DNA from: Polaromonas sp.
GTDB lineage: Bacteria; Pseudomonadota; Gammaproteobacteria; Burkholderiales; Burkholderiaceae_C
Assembly: GCF_029945685.1 (NCBI RefSeq)
Contig: NZ_JAQSDA010000027.1
Coordinates: forward strand, 124,001 to 188,000
Length of the DNA stretch: 64,000 nucleotides
Direction of reading: 5' to 3'
Shown here: positions 23,871 to 32,483 of the stretch, one piece after another
Layout: every line of letters starts with the position of its first letter
How positions within the stretch are numbered: position 1 is the first letter of the stretch
Translations under genes and position numbers: made by a program
The notes under the pieces: generated by a model
Seen by the model: only the letters and a program-made list of their open reading frames with translations
Told to the model about the DNA's origin: nothing
Databases searched by the model: none

Positions 23871-24950
23871 TTACAGTTTCTGCGACTGCATGAAGCTGTC
23901 GAAACGCGCTTCGGTGAAACGGAACCACAGGTTCTGGTCACGCCGGAAGCTCGAGAAATCGTCGTAGATTTTTTTCCACGCCGGATTTTTTGCGCTGATC
24001 TCGGAATACAGGGCCATGGACTCCTTGAAGGCGCGGTCCATGATGTCCTTGGGGAAAGGCAGAACCTTGGTCTTGCTGCCCACCAGTTGCTTGAGCGCGG
24101 TCGGGTTCCTGGCATCGTACTTGGCCTGCATCTCGACGTGGGCGTAAGCCGTAGCCGCTTCGACGATTGCCTTGTTTTCCGGCGACAGGGCTTCATAGGC
24201 CTTGTTGTTGATGAAAAACTCGAGCTGCGGGCCACCTTCCCACCAGGCCGGGTAGTAGTAGTAAGGCGCGACCTTGTTGAAGCCGAGCTTCTGGTCGTCG
24301 TAGGGGCCAATCCACTCGGCTGCGTCCAGCGTGCCTTTTTCGAGGGCCTGGTAAATTTCACCGCCCGGAATGTTCTGGGGCACCACGCCCATGCGCTCGA
24401 GCACCTTACCGGCAAAACCGCCGACGCGGAATTTCAGGCCCTTGAGGTCGGCCACCGACTTCATTTCCTTGCGGTACCAGCCGCCCATCTGGCAGCCCGT
24501 GTTGCCGCCCGGGAAGTTCACAATGTTGTAGTTCTTGTAGAACTCGCGCGTCAGCTTCAGGCCATTGCCCTCGTACATCCAGGCGGTCATCTGGCGGCTG
24601 TTCAGGCCAAAGGGAATCGAGCAGCTCAGGGTGAATGTATCGTCCTTGCCAAAGAAGTAGTAGGCAGCGGTGTGGGCCATTTCGACCGTGCCGTTCTGCA
24701 CGCCATCGACCACGCCGAAAGCAGGCATCAACTCGCCGGCCGCGTGGGTGGAGATGACAAATTTTCCGCCGCTCATTTCATTGACCTTTCTGGCAAAGGT
24801 CTCTGCACCGCCGAACACCGTGTCCAGCGACTTGGGAAAGCTCGATGCGAGGCGCCAGCGGATGGTGGCCTGGGCGTGTACGGCCGGTGCAACACCAGCT
24901 GCAAGCACACCGGCGATACCGGCCTGTTTGATGAGGGAACGACGATCCAT
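23871..24950 (-). CDS. TRAP transporter substrate-binding protein, TakP-like (second of tandem pair)
   Basis: 359 residues with signal MDRRSLIKQAGIAGVLAAG ending VHAQ. It is aligned without large gaps to the neighbouring gene product; the same blocks recur (GNTGCQMGGWYRKE, EWIGPYDDQKLGFNKVAPYY, FTEARFDSFMQSQKL), with scattered substitutions throughout, so the pair arose by tandem duplication some time ago. Differences near the ligand pocket (for example AHTAPYYFFG versus AHTAAYYFFG) may alter specificity. GGAG precedes the ATG at 24950. Each copy has its own 3' hairpin, so they may be expressed separately. Confidence 0.92.
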   Translation of the reverse strand: MDRRSLIKQAGIAGVLAAGVAPAVHAQATIRWRLASSFPKSLDTVFGGAETFARKVNEMSGGKFVISTHAAGELMPAFGVVDGVQNGTVEMAHTAAYYFFGKDDTFTLSCSIPFGLNSRQMTAWMYEGNGLKLTREFYKNYNIVNFPGGNTGCQMGGWYRKEMKSVADLKGLKFRVGGFAGKVLERMGVVPQNIPGGEIYQALEKGTLDAAEWIGPYDDQKLGFNKVAPYYYYPAWWEGGPQLEFFINNKAYEALSPENKAIVEAATAYAHVEMQAKYDARNPTALKQLVGSKTKVLPFPKDIMDRAFKESMALYSEISAKNPAWKKIYDDFSSFRRDQNLWFRFTEARFDSFMQSQKL

Positions 24951-25148
24951 TGAGAAAGCTCCGGGAGTTGATAAAACGGTTGTTTCCTGGACAGCGCCGC
25001 GCAAAACGGCCCTGTTCGTATGTATGCTTATTGTAGAAAAAGGAGAAGCACGGGCAGCGGGGGTTATCCCGCCAAAACACCTCTCAAATCGCAGGTCTTC
25101 AGGCTACTGTCAGGAATGAAAACAGCGGTGCGCCCGAGCACCCAGCGT

Positions 25149-25979
25149 TCAATCGATGCCGCGCTCGATCACCGCATAGGCATCGTGGGCGTGGATCGAT
25201 TCGAAGTTGGTGACCGCTACGCGGTAGCCGGCGATGCGTTCGTCGGCATCGAGCGCCAGGGCCACGTCACGGATCAGGTCCTCGACAAACTTGGGGTTGG
25301 CATACGCCCGCTCGGTGACCCATTTTTCGTCGGGTCGTTTGAGCAGGCCCCAGAGCTCGCAGGATGCGTTGTCCTCGGCAAAACGCACCAGTTCGCTCCA
25401 GTCCATCGCCCCGGCCAGCCCGGCCTGCAGCTTGATGTGCGAACGCTGGTTGTGCGCGCCGTCATCACTGACCTCCTTGGAGCAGGGACACAGCGACTTG
25501 ACCGGCACCGTGGCCTGCATGCTGATGAGGGTCGCGCCGCCCCTGCGCCGGGCCAGCCAGGCGCCGTCGTACTCCATCAGGCTCTGCTGCCCGCTCACCG
25601 GTGCCGACTTCCGGATGAAAAACGGAAACTTCACTTCGATGTGGCCCTCATCGGCTTCCAGCAAGCGCAGCATGCTCTCCATTTCGGAGCGCAGCAAGTC
25701 GGCCGTCAGCGCCTCGCCGCGCAGCGTCAACGCGTCCAGCCACGCGATCAGGCGCGACATGTGGGCGCCCTTCTGGTCGGCGCGCAAACCCACATCGAGT
25801 GTCCAGGTGCCCACCGTCGGCTGTGCCTGGCCCGCCACCACCACGCTCAGGGGGTAACGCAGCGAGGTGATGCCAACGCGCTGGATGGGCAGGCGGCGCA
25901 GGTCAGCCCGGCCCTGCACATCGGGCATGGCCGACGGGCCAGTCGCCAGGCCAGGCGCGTTGTTCAGGATCGCTGTCAT
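25149..25979 (-). CDS. folE2: GTP cyclohydrolase FolE2 (type IB)
   Basis: 276 residues. It converts GTP to 7,8-dihydroneopterin triphosphate, the first step of folate (and queuosine) synthesis, and replaces zinc-dependent FolE when zinc is scarce. Family blocks: [17 protein letters not shown] (metal-ligand region around H73), [20 protein letters not shown] (catalytic Cys near 164-166), [15 protein letters not shown] and [14 protein letters not shown]. The start overlaps the dxs stop by four bases, making it the last gene of the xseB-ispA-dxs-folE2 operon. No zinc-uptake regulator site is visible. Confidence 0.94.
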   Translation of the reverse strand: MTAILNNAPGLATGPSAMPDVQGRADLRRLPIQRVGITSLRYPLSVVVAGQAQPTVGTWTLDVGLRADQKGAHMSRLIAWLDALTLRGEALTADLLRSEMESMLRLLEADEGHIEVKFPFFIRKSAPVSGQQSLMEYDGAWLARRRGGATLISMQATVPVKSLCPCSKEVSDDGAHNQRSHIKLQAGLAGAMDWSELVRFAEDNASCELWGLLKRPDEKWVTERAYANPKFVEDLIRDVALALDADERIAGYRVAVTNFESIHAHDAYAVIERGID

Positions 25980-27871
25980 GCCACTGATTTGAGTGAGCGC
26001 TTGGCTGGCTGGGCAGGTGCGGGCAAAACGCCAAAACGCGCAATGATGGCATGCGCTATGCCCGCCGCGTCCAGCCCCTGCAGGGCCAGCAGCCTGGCCG
26101 GATCACCGTGCTCCGTGAACTCATCGCGCAGGCCCAGGTGCAGCAAGGGCTTGACGACGCCCGCGGCAGCCAGCGCCTCCGCCACGGCGCTGCCGGCGCC
26201 ACCCATGATGGAGCCTTCTTCCACCGTGACCAGGGCCTCGTGGCTGGCCGCCACCTGCAGCAGCAACTCGGTGTCGAGCGGCTTGGCCCAGCGCATGTTG
26301 ACCACCGTGGCGCCGAGTTTGTTGGCGGCTTCCAGGGCCGGATGCAGCAAGGTGCCAAACGCCAGAATCGCCACGCCCGCGCCCTGGCGGCGCAGCTCGC
26401 CCTTGCCAAAAGGCAAGGCATCGAGGTGGGCCTGCGTTGCCACACCGGCACCGGCGCCGCGCGGATAACGCACGGCCACCGGATGGTTCTGCTCATACGC
26501 GCTGCTCAGCAGCATGCGGCACTCATTCTCGTCGGCCGGGCAGGCGACGCTCATGTTGGGGATGCAGCGCAGGTAAGCGATGTCGTAGGCGCCCGCGTGC
26601 GTGGCGCCGTCGGCCCCCACCAGGCCGGCGCGGTCGAGGGCAAACACCACCGGCAGGTTCTGCAGCGCCACATCGTGGATCAGCTGGTCGTAACCGCGCT
26701 GCAGAAAGGTCGAGTAGATCGCCACCACCGGCTTGAGGCCTTCGCAGGCCATGCCCGCGGCAAATGTGACCGCGTGCTGCTCGGCGATGCCGACGTCGTA
26801 ATAACGGTCGGGGAAACGCTGGTGGAACTCCACCATGCCCGAGCCCTCGCGCATGGCCGGGGTGATGCCGACCAGCCGGCTGTCCTTCTCGGCCATGTCG
26901 CACAGCCAGTGACCGAAGACCTGGGTGAACGTCTGTTTCGCCGGTGCCGTGGACTTCTGCAGCCCCATGGCCGGATCGAACTTGCCCGGCCCGTGGTAGG
27001 CCACCGGGTCCGCCTCGGCCAGCTTGTAGCCCTGCCCTTTTTTGGTGACCACGTGCAGGAACTGCGGGCCCTTGAGGTGCTTGATGTTTTCCAGCGTGGG
27101 GATCAGCGACTCCAGGTCATGGCCGTCGATGGGGCCGATGTAGTTGAAGCCGAAATTCTCGAACAGCGTGGCCGGCACCACCATGCCCTTGGCGTGCGTT
27201 TCCAGCCGCTTGGCCAGCTCGAACAGCGGCGGTGCCACCTTGAGCACCTGCTTGCCGACGTTTTTGGCCGAGGCATAAAACTGCCCGCTCATGAGCTGCG
27301 CGAGGTAGCGGTTGAGCGCGCCTACCGGCGGGCTGATGCTCATGTCGTTGTCGTTGAGGATCACCAGCAGATTGCAGTCGCAGACACCGGCATTATTGAG
27401 CGCCTCGAAGGCCATGCCCGCGCTCATGGCGCCGTCACCGATGATGGCCACCGCATGGCGATCTTCACCCTTTTGTTTGGCCGCCATCGCCATGCCCAGG
27501 GCGGCAGAAATCGAGGTCGAGGAATGTGCGGTGCCAAACGTGTCGTATTCGCTTTCATCACGCCGCGGAAAGCCGCTGAGCCCACCGAACTGGCGCAGGC
27601 TGGCCATGCGTTCGCGCCGGCCGGTCAGAATCTTGTGCGGGTAGGTCTGGTGGCCCACGTCCCAGACCAGCCGGTCCTCGGGCGTGTTGAACACGTAGTG
27701 CAGTGCCACCGTGAGTTCGACCGTGCCCAGGTTGGAACTCAGGTGCCCGCCGGTCTGCGACACGCTGTGCAGCACATAGGCGCGCAACTCGTCGGCCAGC
27801 ATCCTGAGCTGGGGACGCGGCAACAGGCGCAGGTCTGCGGGGCTGTGGATGGTTTCTAGCAGTGGGTACAT
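25976..27871 (-). CDS. dxs: 1-deoxy-D-xylulose-5-phosphate synthase
   Basis: 631 residues. First enzyme of the MEP isoprenoid pathway, joining pyruvate and glyceraldehyde 3-phosphate with thiamine diphosphate. Blocks: [39 protein letters not shown], the ThDP motif [18 protein letters not shown]...[37 protein letters not shown] and [16 protein letters not shown]. It follows ispA by 67 bases and overlaps folE2, giving a compact isoprenoid operon. Length is normal. Confidence 0.97.
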   Translation of the reverse strand: MYPLLETIHSPADLRLLPRPQLRMLADELRAYVLHSVSQTGGHLSSNLGTVELTVALHYVFNTPEDRLVWDVGHQTYPHKILTGRRERMASLRQFGGLSGFPRRDESEYDTFGTAHSSTSISAALGMAMAAKQKGEDRHAVAIIGDGAMSAGMAFEALNNAGVCDCNLLVILNDNDMSISPPVGALNRYLAQLMSGQFYASAKNVGKQVLKVAPPLFELAKRLETHAKGMVVPATLFENFGFNYIGPIDGHDLESLIPTLENIKHLKGPQFLHVVTKKGQGYKLAEADPVAYHGPGKFDPAMGLQKSTAPAKQTFTQVFGHWLCDMAEKDSRLVGITPAMREGSGMVEFHQRFPDRYYDVGIAEQHAVTFAAGMACEGLKPVVAIYSTFLQRGYDQLIHDVALQNLPVVFALDRAGLVGADGATHAGAYDIAYLRCIPNMSVACPADENECRMLLSSAYEQNHPVAVRYPRGAGAGVATQAHLDALPFGKGELRRQGAGVAILAFGTLLHPALEAANKLGATVVNMRWAKPLDTELLLQVAASHEALVTVEEGSIMGGAGSAVAEALAAAGVVKPLLHLGLRDEFTEHGDPARLLALQGLDAAGIAHAIIARFGVLPAPAQPAKRSLKSVA

Positions 27872-27938
27872 CGTGGTGTCTTGTTTCTGATGTCTCGTTT
27901 TCGGGAGAGGCCGGTCGCTATTTTTCTCGAGTCTGTGC

Positions 27939-28850
27939 TCACGACGTTCGGTTGACCAGCATGTCGGCCAGCGCGCTGAGCGCAGCCGTGTCCCTGAGCC
28001 CGCTGGCTTTCAGGCTGTGATGCGCCTGGGACAACAACTCCTGCGCGTAATTGCGCGAGGCCGGCAGGCCCATCAGCGACACAAAGGTGGGCTTGTCCTG
28101 GGCGGCGTCCTTGCCTGCGGTCTTGCCCAGCGTGGCCGAGTCGGCGGTGACGTCCAGGATGTCGTCCACCACCTGGAAAGCCAGCCCCACGGCTGCACCG
28201 TAGTCGCACAGCGCGTTTTGCGCCATGGCCGGCGCAGCGCCGCAGGCGGCGCCCATCATCACGCTGGCCTGCAGCAAGGCGCCGGTCTTGAGCCGGTGCA
28301 TGTCATGCAACTCCGCCGAGGTCAGCGCCTTGCCGACGCTGGCAAGGTCAATCGCCTGCCCGCCGGCCATGCCCTGGTAGCCCGCTGCCTGGGCCAGCAT
28401 GCGGCACAGGGCAGCCTGCGTCGCGGCCTCGATGGAGCCGTCTTCCGGTGTCAGCAGCTCAAAGGCCAGCGCCTGCAGCGCATCGCCGGCCAGCAAGGCC
28501 TGCGCCTGGCCGAATTTCACATGCACCGTCGGCTTGCCACGTCGCAGGATATCGTTGTCCATGCAGGGCATGTCGTCGTGCACCAGCGAATAGGCGTGAA
28601 TCAGTTCCACCGCACAGGCCACGCGCAGCGCCGCAGCGGGACTGCCTTGCACCGCCTCGCAGGCGGCCACGACCAGCAAGGGACGCAGACGTTTGCCCCC
28701 ATCGAGCACCGCGTAACGCATGGCATCGCCGAGCCCGGCCGGCGCGGGCCTGGGTTCAGGTGGGGCCACCCAGCGGTTCAGGGCCTGCTCAACGGCGGCG
28801 AGTTGGCGGGCGCTCCAGGCGCCCAGCTCAAAATGGATGTACTCAGTCAA
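27939..28850 (-). CDS. ispA: Farnesyl diphosphate synthase (polyprenyl synthetase family)
   Basis: 303 residues. It condenses isopentenyl and dimethylallyl/geranyl diphosphates to farnesyl diphosphate. First aspartate-rich motif DDMPCMDND follows [10 protein letters not shown] (about residue 93), the second is DDILD (about 228). [10 protein letters not shown] and [18 protein letters not shown] are further family blocks. It sits five bases after xseB and before dxs, so it is the second gene of the operon. The five-residue first motif (DDxxxxD form) places it with short-chain bacterial IspA. Confidence 0.95.
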   Translation of the reverse strand: MTEYIHFELGAWSARQLAAVEQALNRWVAPPEPRPAPAGLGDAMRYAVLDGGKRLRPLLVVAACEAVQGSPAAALRVACAVELIHAYSLVHDDMPCMDNDILRRGKPTVHVKFGQAQALLAGDALQALAFELLTPEDGSIEAATQAALCRMLAQAAGYQGMAGGQAIDLASVGKALTSAELHDMHRLKTGALLQASVMMGAACGAAPAMAQNALCDYGAAVGLAFQVVDDILDVTADSATLGKTAGKDAAQDKPTFVSLMGLPASRNYAQELLSQAHHSLKASGLRDTAALSALADMLVNRTS

Positions 28851-28855
28851 TGGGC

Positions 28856-29095
28856 TTACTCTTGGTTCCAGGGCTTGGTGTCGTTGCCTTCCAGCACCTT
28901 GATCTGGTTTTCCACGGCCTCAAGCTTGCTGCGGCAGAACTTGAGCAGCTCGGCGCCGCGCTGGTAACCGGTAAGCAGCTGGTCGAGCGGCAACTGGCCG
29001 GATTCGAGACGGGCCACCAGGGTTTCAAGCTCTTCCAGCGCAGCTTCGTAACTGGCGGGTGTGGCGGGGACGGGGGCAGAGGAGGTTTTGGCCAT
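28856..29095 (-). CDS. xseB: Exodeoxyribonuclease VII small subunit
   Basis: 79 residues. XseB binds the catalytic large subunit XseA in a nuclease that degrades single-stranded DNA. The diagnostic block [54 protein letters not shown] (two helices, written here only to identify residues 15-68) begins with [10 protein letters not shown] and includes ESGQLPLD and GAELLKFC. It leads the xseB-ispA-dxs-folE2 operon, the usual order in Betaproteobacteria. Confidence 0.94.
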   Translation of the reverse strand: MAKTSSAPVPATPASYEAALEELETLVARLESGQLPLDQLLTGYQRGAELLKFCRSKLEAVENQIKVLEGNDTKPWNQE

Positions 29096-29335
29096 GGGTA
29101 TTTGGTTGGAGGGTTGATTTTAGGCCGTTGTGCGGCGTTTTCCGCCCTGACGGCATTGTCGGCGTTCCAGACCACCTGTTCATGGGATGGCGCGCACCCG
29201 CCCGGGCAGCGCGCAACGGCACAACGCGGGGCCCGCACGGTACAATCGACGGGCTTCACGCCTTGACGCCCCGCCTGCCTGACAGGGTTGTCTGCCCCTT
29301 CCTCCACCCCCGAAACTGCCTGTTTCGGAAATTGC

Positions 29336-30454
29336 ATGTCTGACCTAAGCCTCCGTCTCCTGCAGGCCACCAGCCAGCTCCCCGTTTCCAGCTACTTTGA
29401 CGCCGGCTTGTACCAGCGGGAGCAGCAAAAGCTGTTTGCCCGCGGCCCGCGTTATGTGGGACACGAGCTGTCCGTGCCGAATCTGGGCGACTACTACGCC
29501 CTACCCCAGGAACTCGGCGGCCGGGCGCTGGTGCGCAATGCGACCGGGGTCGAGCTGATCTCCAACGTCTGCCGGCACCGCCAGTCCACCATGCTGCAGG
29601 GCCGGGGCAACACCGGCAGCAACATCGTCTGCCCGCTGCACCGCTGGACTTACAACACCAACGGCGAGCTGATAGGCGCGCCGCATTTCGAGGTCGACCC
29701 CTGCCTGAACCTGAACCGCTACCAGACCAGCAGCTGGAACGGCCTGGTGTTTGAAGACAACGGCCGAGACATCGCCGCCGAAATGGCGCCGCTGGGTGCC
29801 ATGCCCGATCTCGACTTTTCGGGCTATCAGCTCGACCGGATCACCCTGCACGAATGCAACTACAACTGGAAGACCTTCATCGAGGTCTATCTGGAGGACT
29901 ACCACGTCGGCCCCTATCACCCGGGCCTGGGGGCCTTCGTGACCACCGACGACCTGCGCTGGGAACTCACGCCGAACTACTCGGTGCAAACCGTCGGGGT
30001 GTCCGACAAGCTCGGCAAGCCGGGCACCGACGTCTACAAGAAATGGCATGACGTGGTGCTGCAGTACCGCAAGGGTGTGCCGCCCAAGTACGGCGCCATC
30101 TGGCTGACCTACTACCCCAACGTGATGGTCGAGTGGTACCCACACGCCCTGGTGGTCAGCACCCTGCACCCGCAGGGTCCGGACAAGACGCTGAACGTGG
30201 TGGAGTTTTTCTATCCCGAGGAGATCTGCGCCTTCGAGCGCGAGTTCATGGATGCGCAGCAGGCCGCCTACATGGAGACCTGCGTCGAAGACGACGAGAT
30301 CGCACTGAGCATGGACGCCGGCCGCAAGGCCCTGATGCAGCGCGGCGACAACGAGTTCGGTCCCTACCAGAGTCCGATGGAAGACGGCATGCAGCACTTT
30401 CACGAGTGGTACCGTCGCGAGATGGGCGCCAGCAAAACCACGCAAATGCTTTGA
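29336..30454 (+). CDS. Rieske non-heme iron ring-hydroxylating oxygenase, alpha-subunit type
   Basis: 372 residues from ATG 29336. The Rieske [2Fe-2S] ligands are C79-x-H81 and C99-x2-H102 with the required 17-residue gap. The mononuclear iron site follows in NWKTFIEVYLEDYHVGPYH (H190, H195). Such enzymes need a reductase and hydroxylate aromatic acids or demethylate quaternary amines; no reductase or beta subunit is adjacent, so substrate is unknown. The protein looks like the single-component-oxygenase branch. It is divergent from xseB and precedes an EamA exporter by 100 bases. Confidence 0.9.
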   Translation: MSDLSLRLLQATSQLPVSSYFDAGLYQREQQKLFARGPRYVGHELSVPNLGDYYALPQELGGRALVRNATGVELISNVCRHRQSTMLQGRGNTGSNIVCPLHRWTYNTNGELIGAPHFEVDPCLNLNRYQTSSWNGLVFEDNGRDIAAEMAPLGAMPDLDFSGYQLDRITLHECNYNWKTFIEVYLEDYHVGPYHPGLGAFVTTDDLRWELTPNYSVQTVGVSDKLGKPGTDVYKKWHDVVLQYRKGVPPKYGAIWLTYYPNVMVEWYPHALVVSTLHPQGPDKTLNVVEFFYPEEICAFEREFMDAQQAAYMETCVEDDEIALSMDAGRKALMQRGDNEFGPYQSPMEDGMQHFHEWYRREMGASKTTQML

Positions 30455-30476
30455 CGCGGTTTCTCCAGCAGCCAAA

Positions 30477-30502
30477 GCTATGAATTTCATAGCTGCCTGC
30501 GC
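30477..30502 (-). repeat. 26-bp interspersed element, copy 7
   Basis: On the minus strand reads GCGC-AGGC-AGCTAT-GAAATTC-ATAGC. It lies between the Rieske oxygenase and EamA genes. Confidence 0.75.
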
Positions 30503-30553
30503 AAGACCCGCCTGGGCTGCAGCCACTTTTTACTTCTAACCACGAGCTCCGCC

Positions 30554-31477
30554 ATGCAAGCCCTCTGGATGTTGGCCGCCGCCTTCTTCTTTGCCACCAT
30601 GGCGGTCTGCGTCAAGTTCGCCTCGGTGCATTTCAACAGTGCGGAGCTGGTGTTTTACCGCGGTCTGCTGGGCATGCTGTTCATGTGGGCACTGGCCCGC
30701 ACACGTGGCGTGACGCTGGCCACCCGTTATCCCGGCATGCACATGTGGCGCAGCCTGGTCGGCGTGATTTCTCTGGGCGCCTGGTTTTACGCCATCGCCC
30801 ACCTGCCTCTGGCCACCGCCATGACGCTGAACTACATGAGCAGTGTCTGGATCGCCACCTTTCTGGTGGGCGGTGCCCTGTTGATGGGTTTGCTGCCGGC
30901 GCGCGGTAAACCAGGCACGGGAACCGTCGCCTCCCAGGGGCCATTGGTGCTGACGGTGATTACCGGCTTCCTCGGGGTGGTGATGATGCTGCGCCCGACG
31001 ATAGAGCAGAACCAGGCCTTCGCCGGCCTGATCGGCCTGATGTCCGGTCTGCTGGCCGCCTTTGCCTACATGCAGGTGATGGCGCTGGCCCGTGTCGGCG
31101 AACCCGAAACCCGCACGGTGTTTTATTTCGCGGTGGGTTCGGCCGTAGCCGGCGGCCTGGGCATGCTGGTGGCCGGTATCTCCGAGTGGCACTGGAAGCC
31201 GGCGCTGTGGCTGATCCCCCTGGGCGTGCTGGCCTCGCTGGGCCAGCTGTGCATGACGCGGGCCTACAGCATGGCAAAAACCCGCAGTGCCACCCTGGTG
31301 GTGGCAAACTTGCAATACTCCGGTATCGTGTTTGGCGCGATCTACAGCTTGGTGCTGTTTGGCGACAAGATTCCGCTGCTGGGCTGGGCCGGCATGGCAC
31401 TGATCGTGGCCAGCGGCATTGCTGCCACCGTGCTGCGCGCCCGGGCTGCGCCGGGCGCGCCTGCCGAGGAACACTGA
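30554..31477 (+). CDS. EamA-family (drug/metabolite) transporter
   Basis: 307 residues forming about ten membrane spans in two EamA repeats (residues 5-140 and 155-290). Typical blocks: LWMLAAAFFFATMAVCVKF at the start, SAELVFYRGLLGMLFMWAL, AMTLNYMSSVWIATFL and the second-repeat AMAKTRSATLVVANLQYSGIVFGAIY. Family members export amino acids and other metabolites; the substrate cannot be told. It is followed by a sulfurtransferase gene 37 bases later on the same strand. Confidence 0.9.
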   Translation: MQALWMLAAAFFFATMAVCVKFASVHFNSAELVFYRGLLGMLFMWALARTRGVTLATRYPGMHMWRSLVGVISLGAWFYAIAHLPLATAMTLNYMSSVWIATFLVGGALLMGLLPARGKPGTGTVASQGPLVLTVITGFLGVVMMLRPTIEQNQAFAGLIGLMSGLLAAFAYMQVMALARVGEPETRTVFYFAVGSAVAGGLGMLVAGISEWHWKPALWLIPLGVLASLGQLCMTRAYSMAKTRSATLVVANLQYSGIVFGAIYSLVLFGDKIPLLGWAGMALIVASGIAATVLRARAAPGAPAEEH

Positions 31478-31514
31478 ATCGATTTCACGGGCTTATTTTT
31501 CAACCGGAGCCGCC

Positions 31515-32417
31515 ATGTACACCACCCTGATCTCTGCCGAACAGCTGCAGGCCCTGGCGCACAGCGGCCTGCCTTACCGCGTGTTTGACTGCAGCTTTGA
31601 GCTGATGCAGCCCCACGCAGGCCAACAGTTGTATCTGGAGGCTCACATCCCGGGGGCGGTGTATGCCAACCTTGATACCGACCTGAGCGCCAGACACGGC
31701 GTGCCTGGGGCGCACGGGGTGCTGACCGTGCGCAGCGGCGCAGACCAGCCCGCTTCCGGCGGTCGCCACCCGCTGCCGAACCGCGAAAAATTTGCCACCT
31801 GGCTGTCCAGCGTGGGGTTCAGCAATGACATGCAGGCGGTGGTTTATGACCGCAACGGCGCCAACTACTGCGGCCGCCTGTGGTGGATGCTCAAGTGGGC
31901 CGGCCACGAAGCAGTCGCGGTGCTCGACGGCGGTTTGCAGGCCTGGCAGGCCGCAGGCGGTGCGGTCAACCGCGGCGAAGAGCCTTCGCACTTCCAGTCC
32001 ATCTTTTTCCCCGGCCTGGAAAAGGCGCTGCTGGTGGACGGCAAAACCGTGGCCGACCACCTCGGCCAGCCCGGCCAGACCCTGCTGGACGCCCGCGCAC
32101 CAGCACGGTTTCGCGGCGAAGTGGAACCGCTGGACCCGGTGGCCGGCCACATTCCCGGCGCACTGAACCGGCCGTTTGCTGAAAACATGGGGCCTGACGG
32201 CAAGTTCAAGTCCGCCGCGCAGTTGCGGGTCGAGTTTGAAGCACTGCTGGCCGGCCGCAACCCGGCGAGCGTGGTGCACCACTGCGGCAGTGGTGTCAGC
32301 GCGGTGCCCAATCTGCTGGCGATGGAAATCGCCGGCCTGGGCCGCACCGGTCTCTACGCCGGGAGTTGGAGCGACTGGTGCAGCGACCCCGGCCGCCCTG
32401 TAGCCACGGGGAACTGA
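31515..32417 (+). CDS. Sulfurtransferase, tandem rhodanese (SseA/thiosulfate-mercaptopyruvate type)
   Basis: 300 residues in two rhodanese domains (about 5-150 and 170-297). The catalytic Cys is C257 in HHCGSGVSA; the CGSG(V/T) loop is typical of 3-mercaptopyruvate sulfurtransferases, while thiosulfate enzymes carry CRKG-like loops. Other family marks: LEAHIPGAVYANLDTDLS, VVYDRNGANYCGRLWWMLKW, GHIPGALNRPFAENM. It moves sulfane sulfur to cyanide or thiols in the cytosol. The ATG at 31515 follows a good CCGGAGC ribosome binding site. Confidence 0.93.
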   Translation: MYTTLISAEQLQALAHSGLPYRVFDCSFELMQPHAGQQLYLEAHIPGAVYANLDTDLSARHGVPGAHGVLTVRSGADQPASGGRHPLPNREKFATWLSSVGFSNDMQAVVYDRNGANYCGRLWWMLKWAGHEAVAVLDGGLQAWQAAGGAVNRGEEPSHFQSIFFPGLEKALLVDGKTVADHLGQPGQTLLDARAPARFRGEVEPLDPVAGHIPGALNRPFAENMGPDGKFKSAAQLRVEFEALLAGRNPASVVHHCGSGVSAVPNLLAMEIAGLGRTGLYAGSWSDWCSDPGRPVATGN

Positions 32418-32483
32418 GGCCACCAACAAATAGTCGCCAGTGCGCAATGCAGTGCTTTAGTATTCACCAAACCTGCACCCGCC

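Noticed and set aside
29336..31477. Rieske oxygenase and EamA gene as a defined aromatic degradation operon
   Set aside because: No reductase, beta subunit, regulator or further degradation genes are adjacent; a 100-base gap holding a repeat element separates the two.
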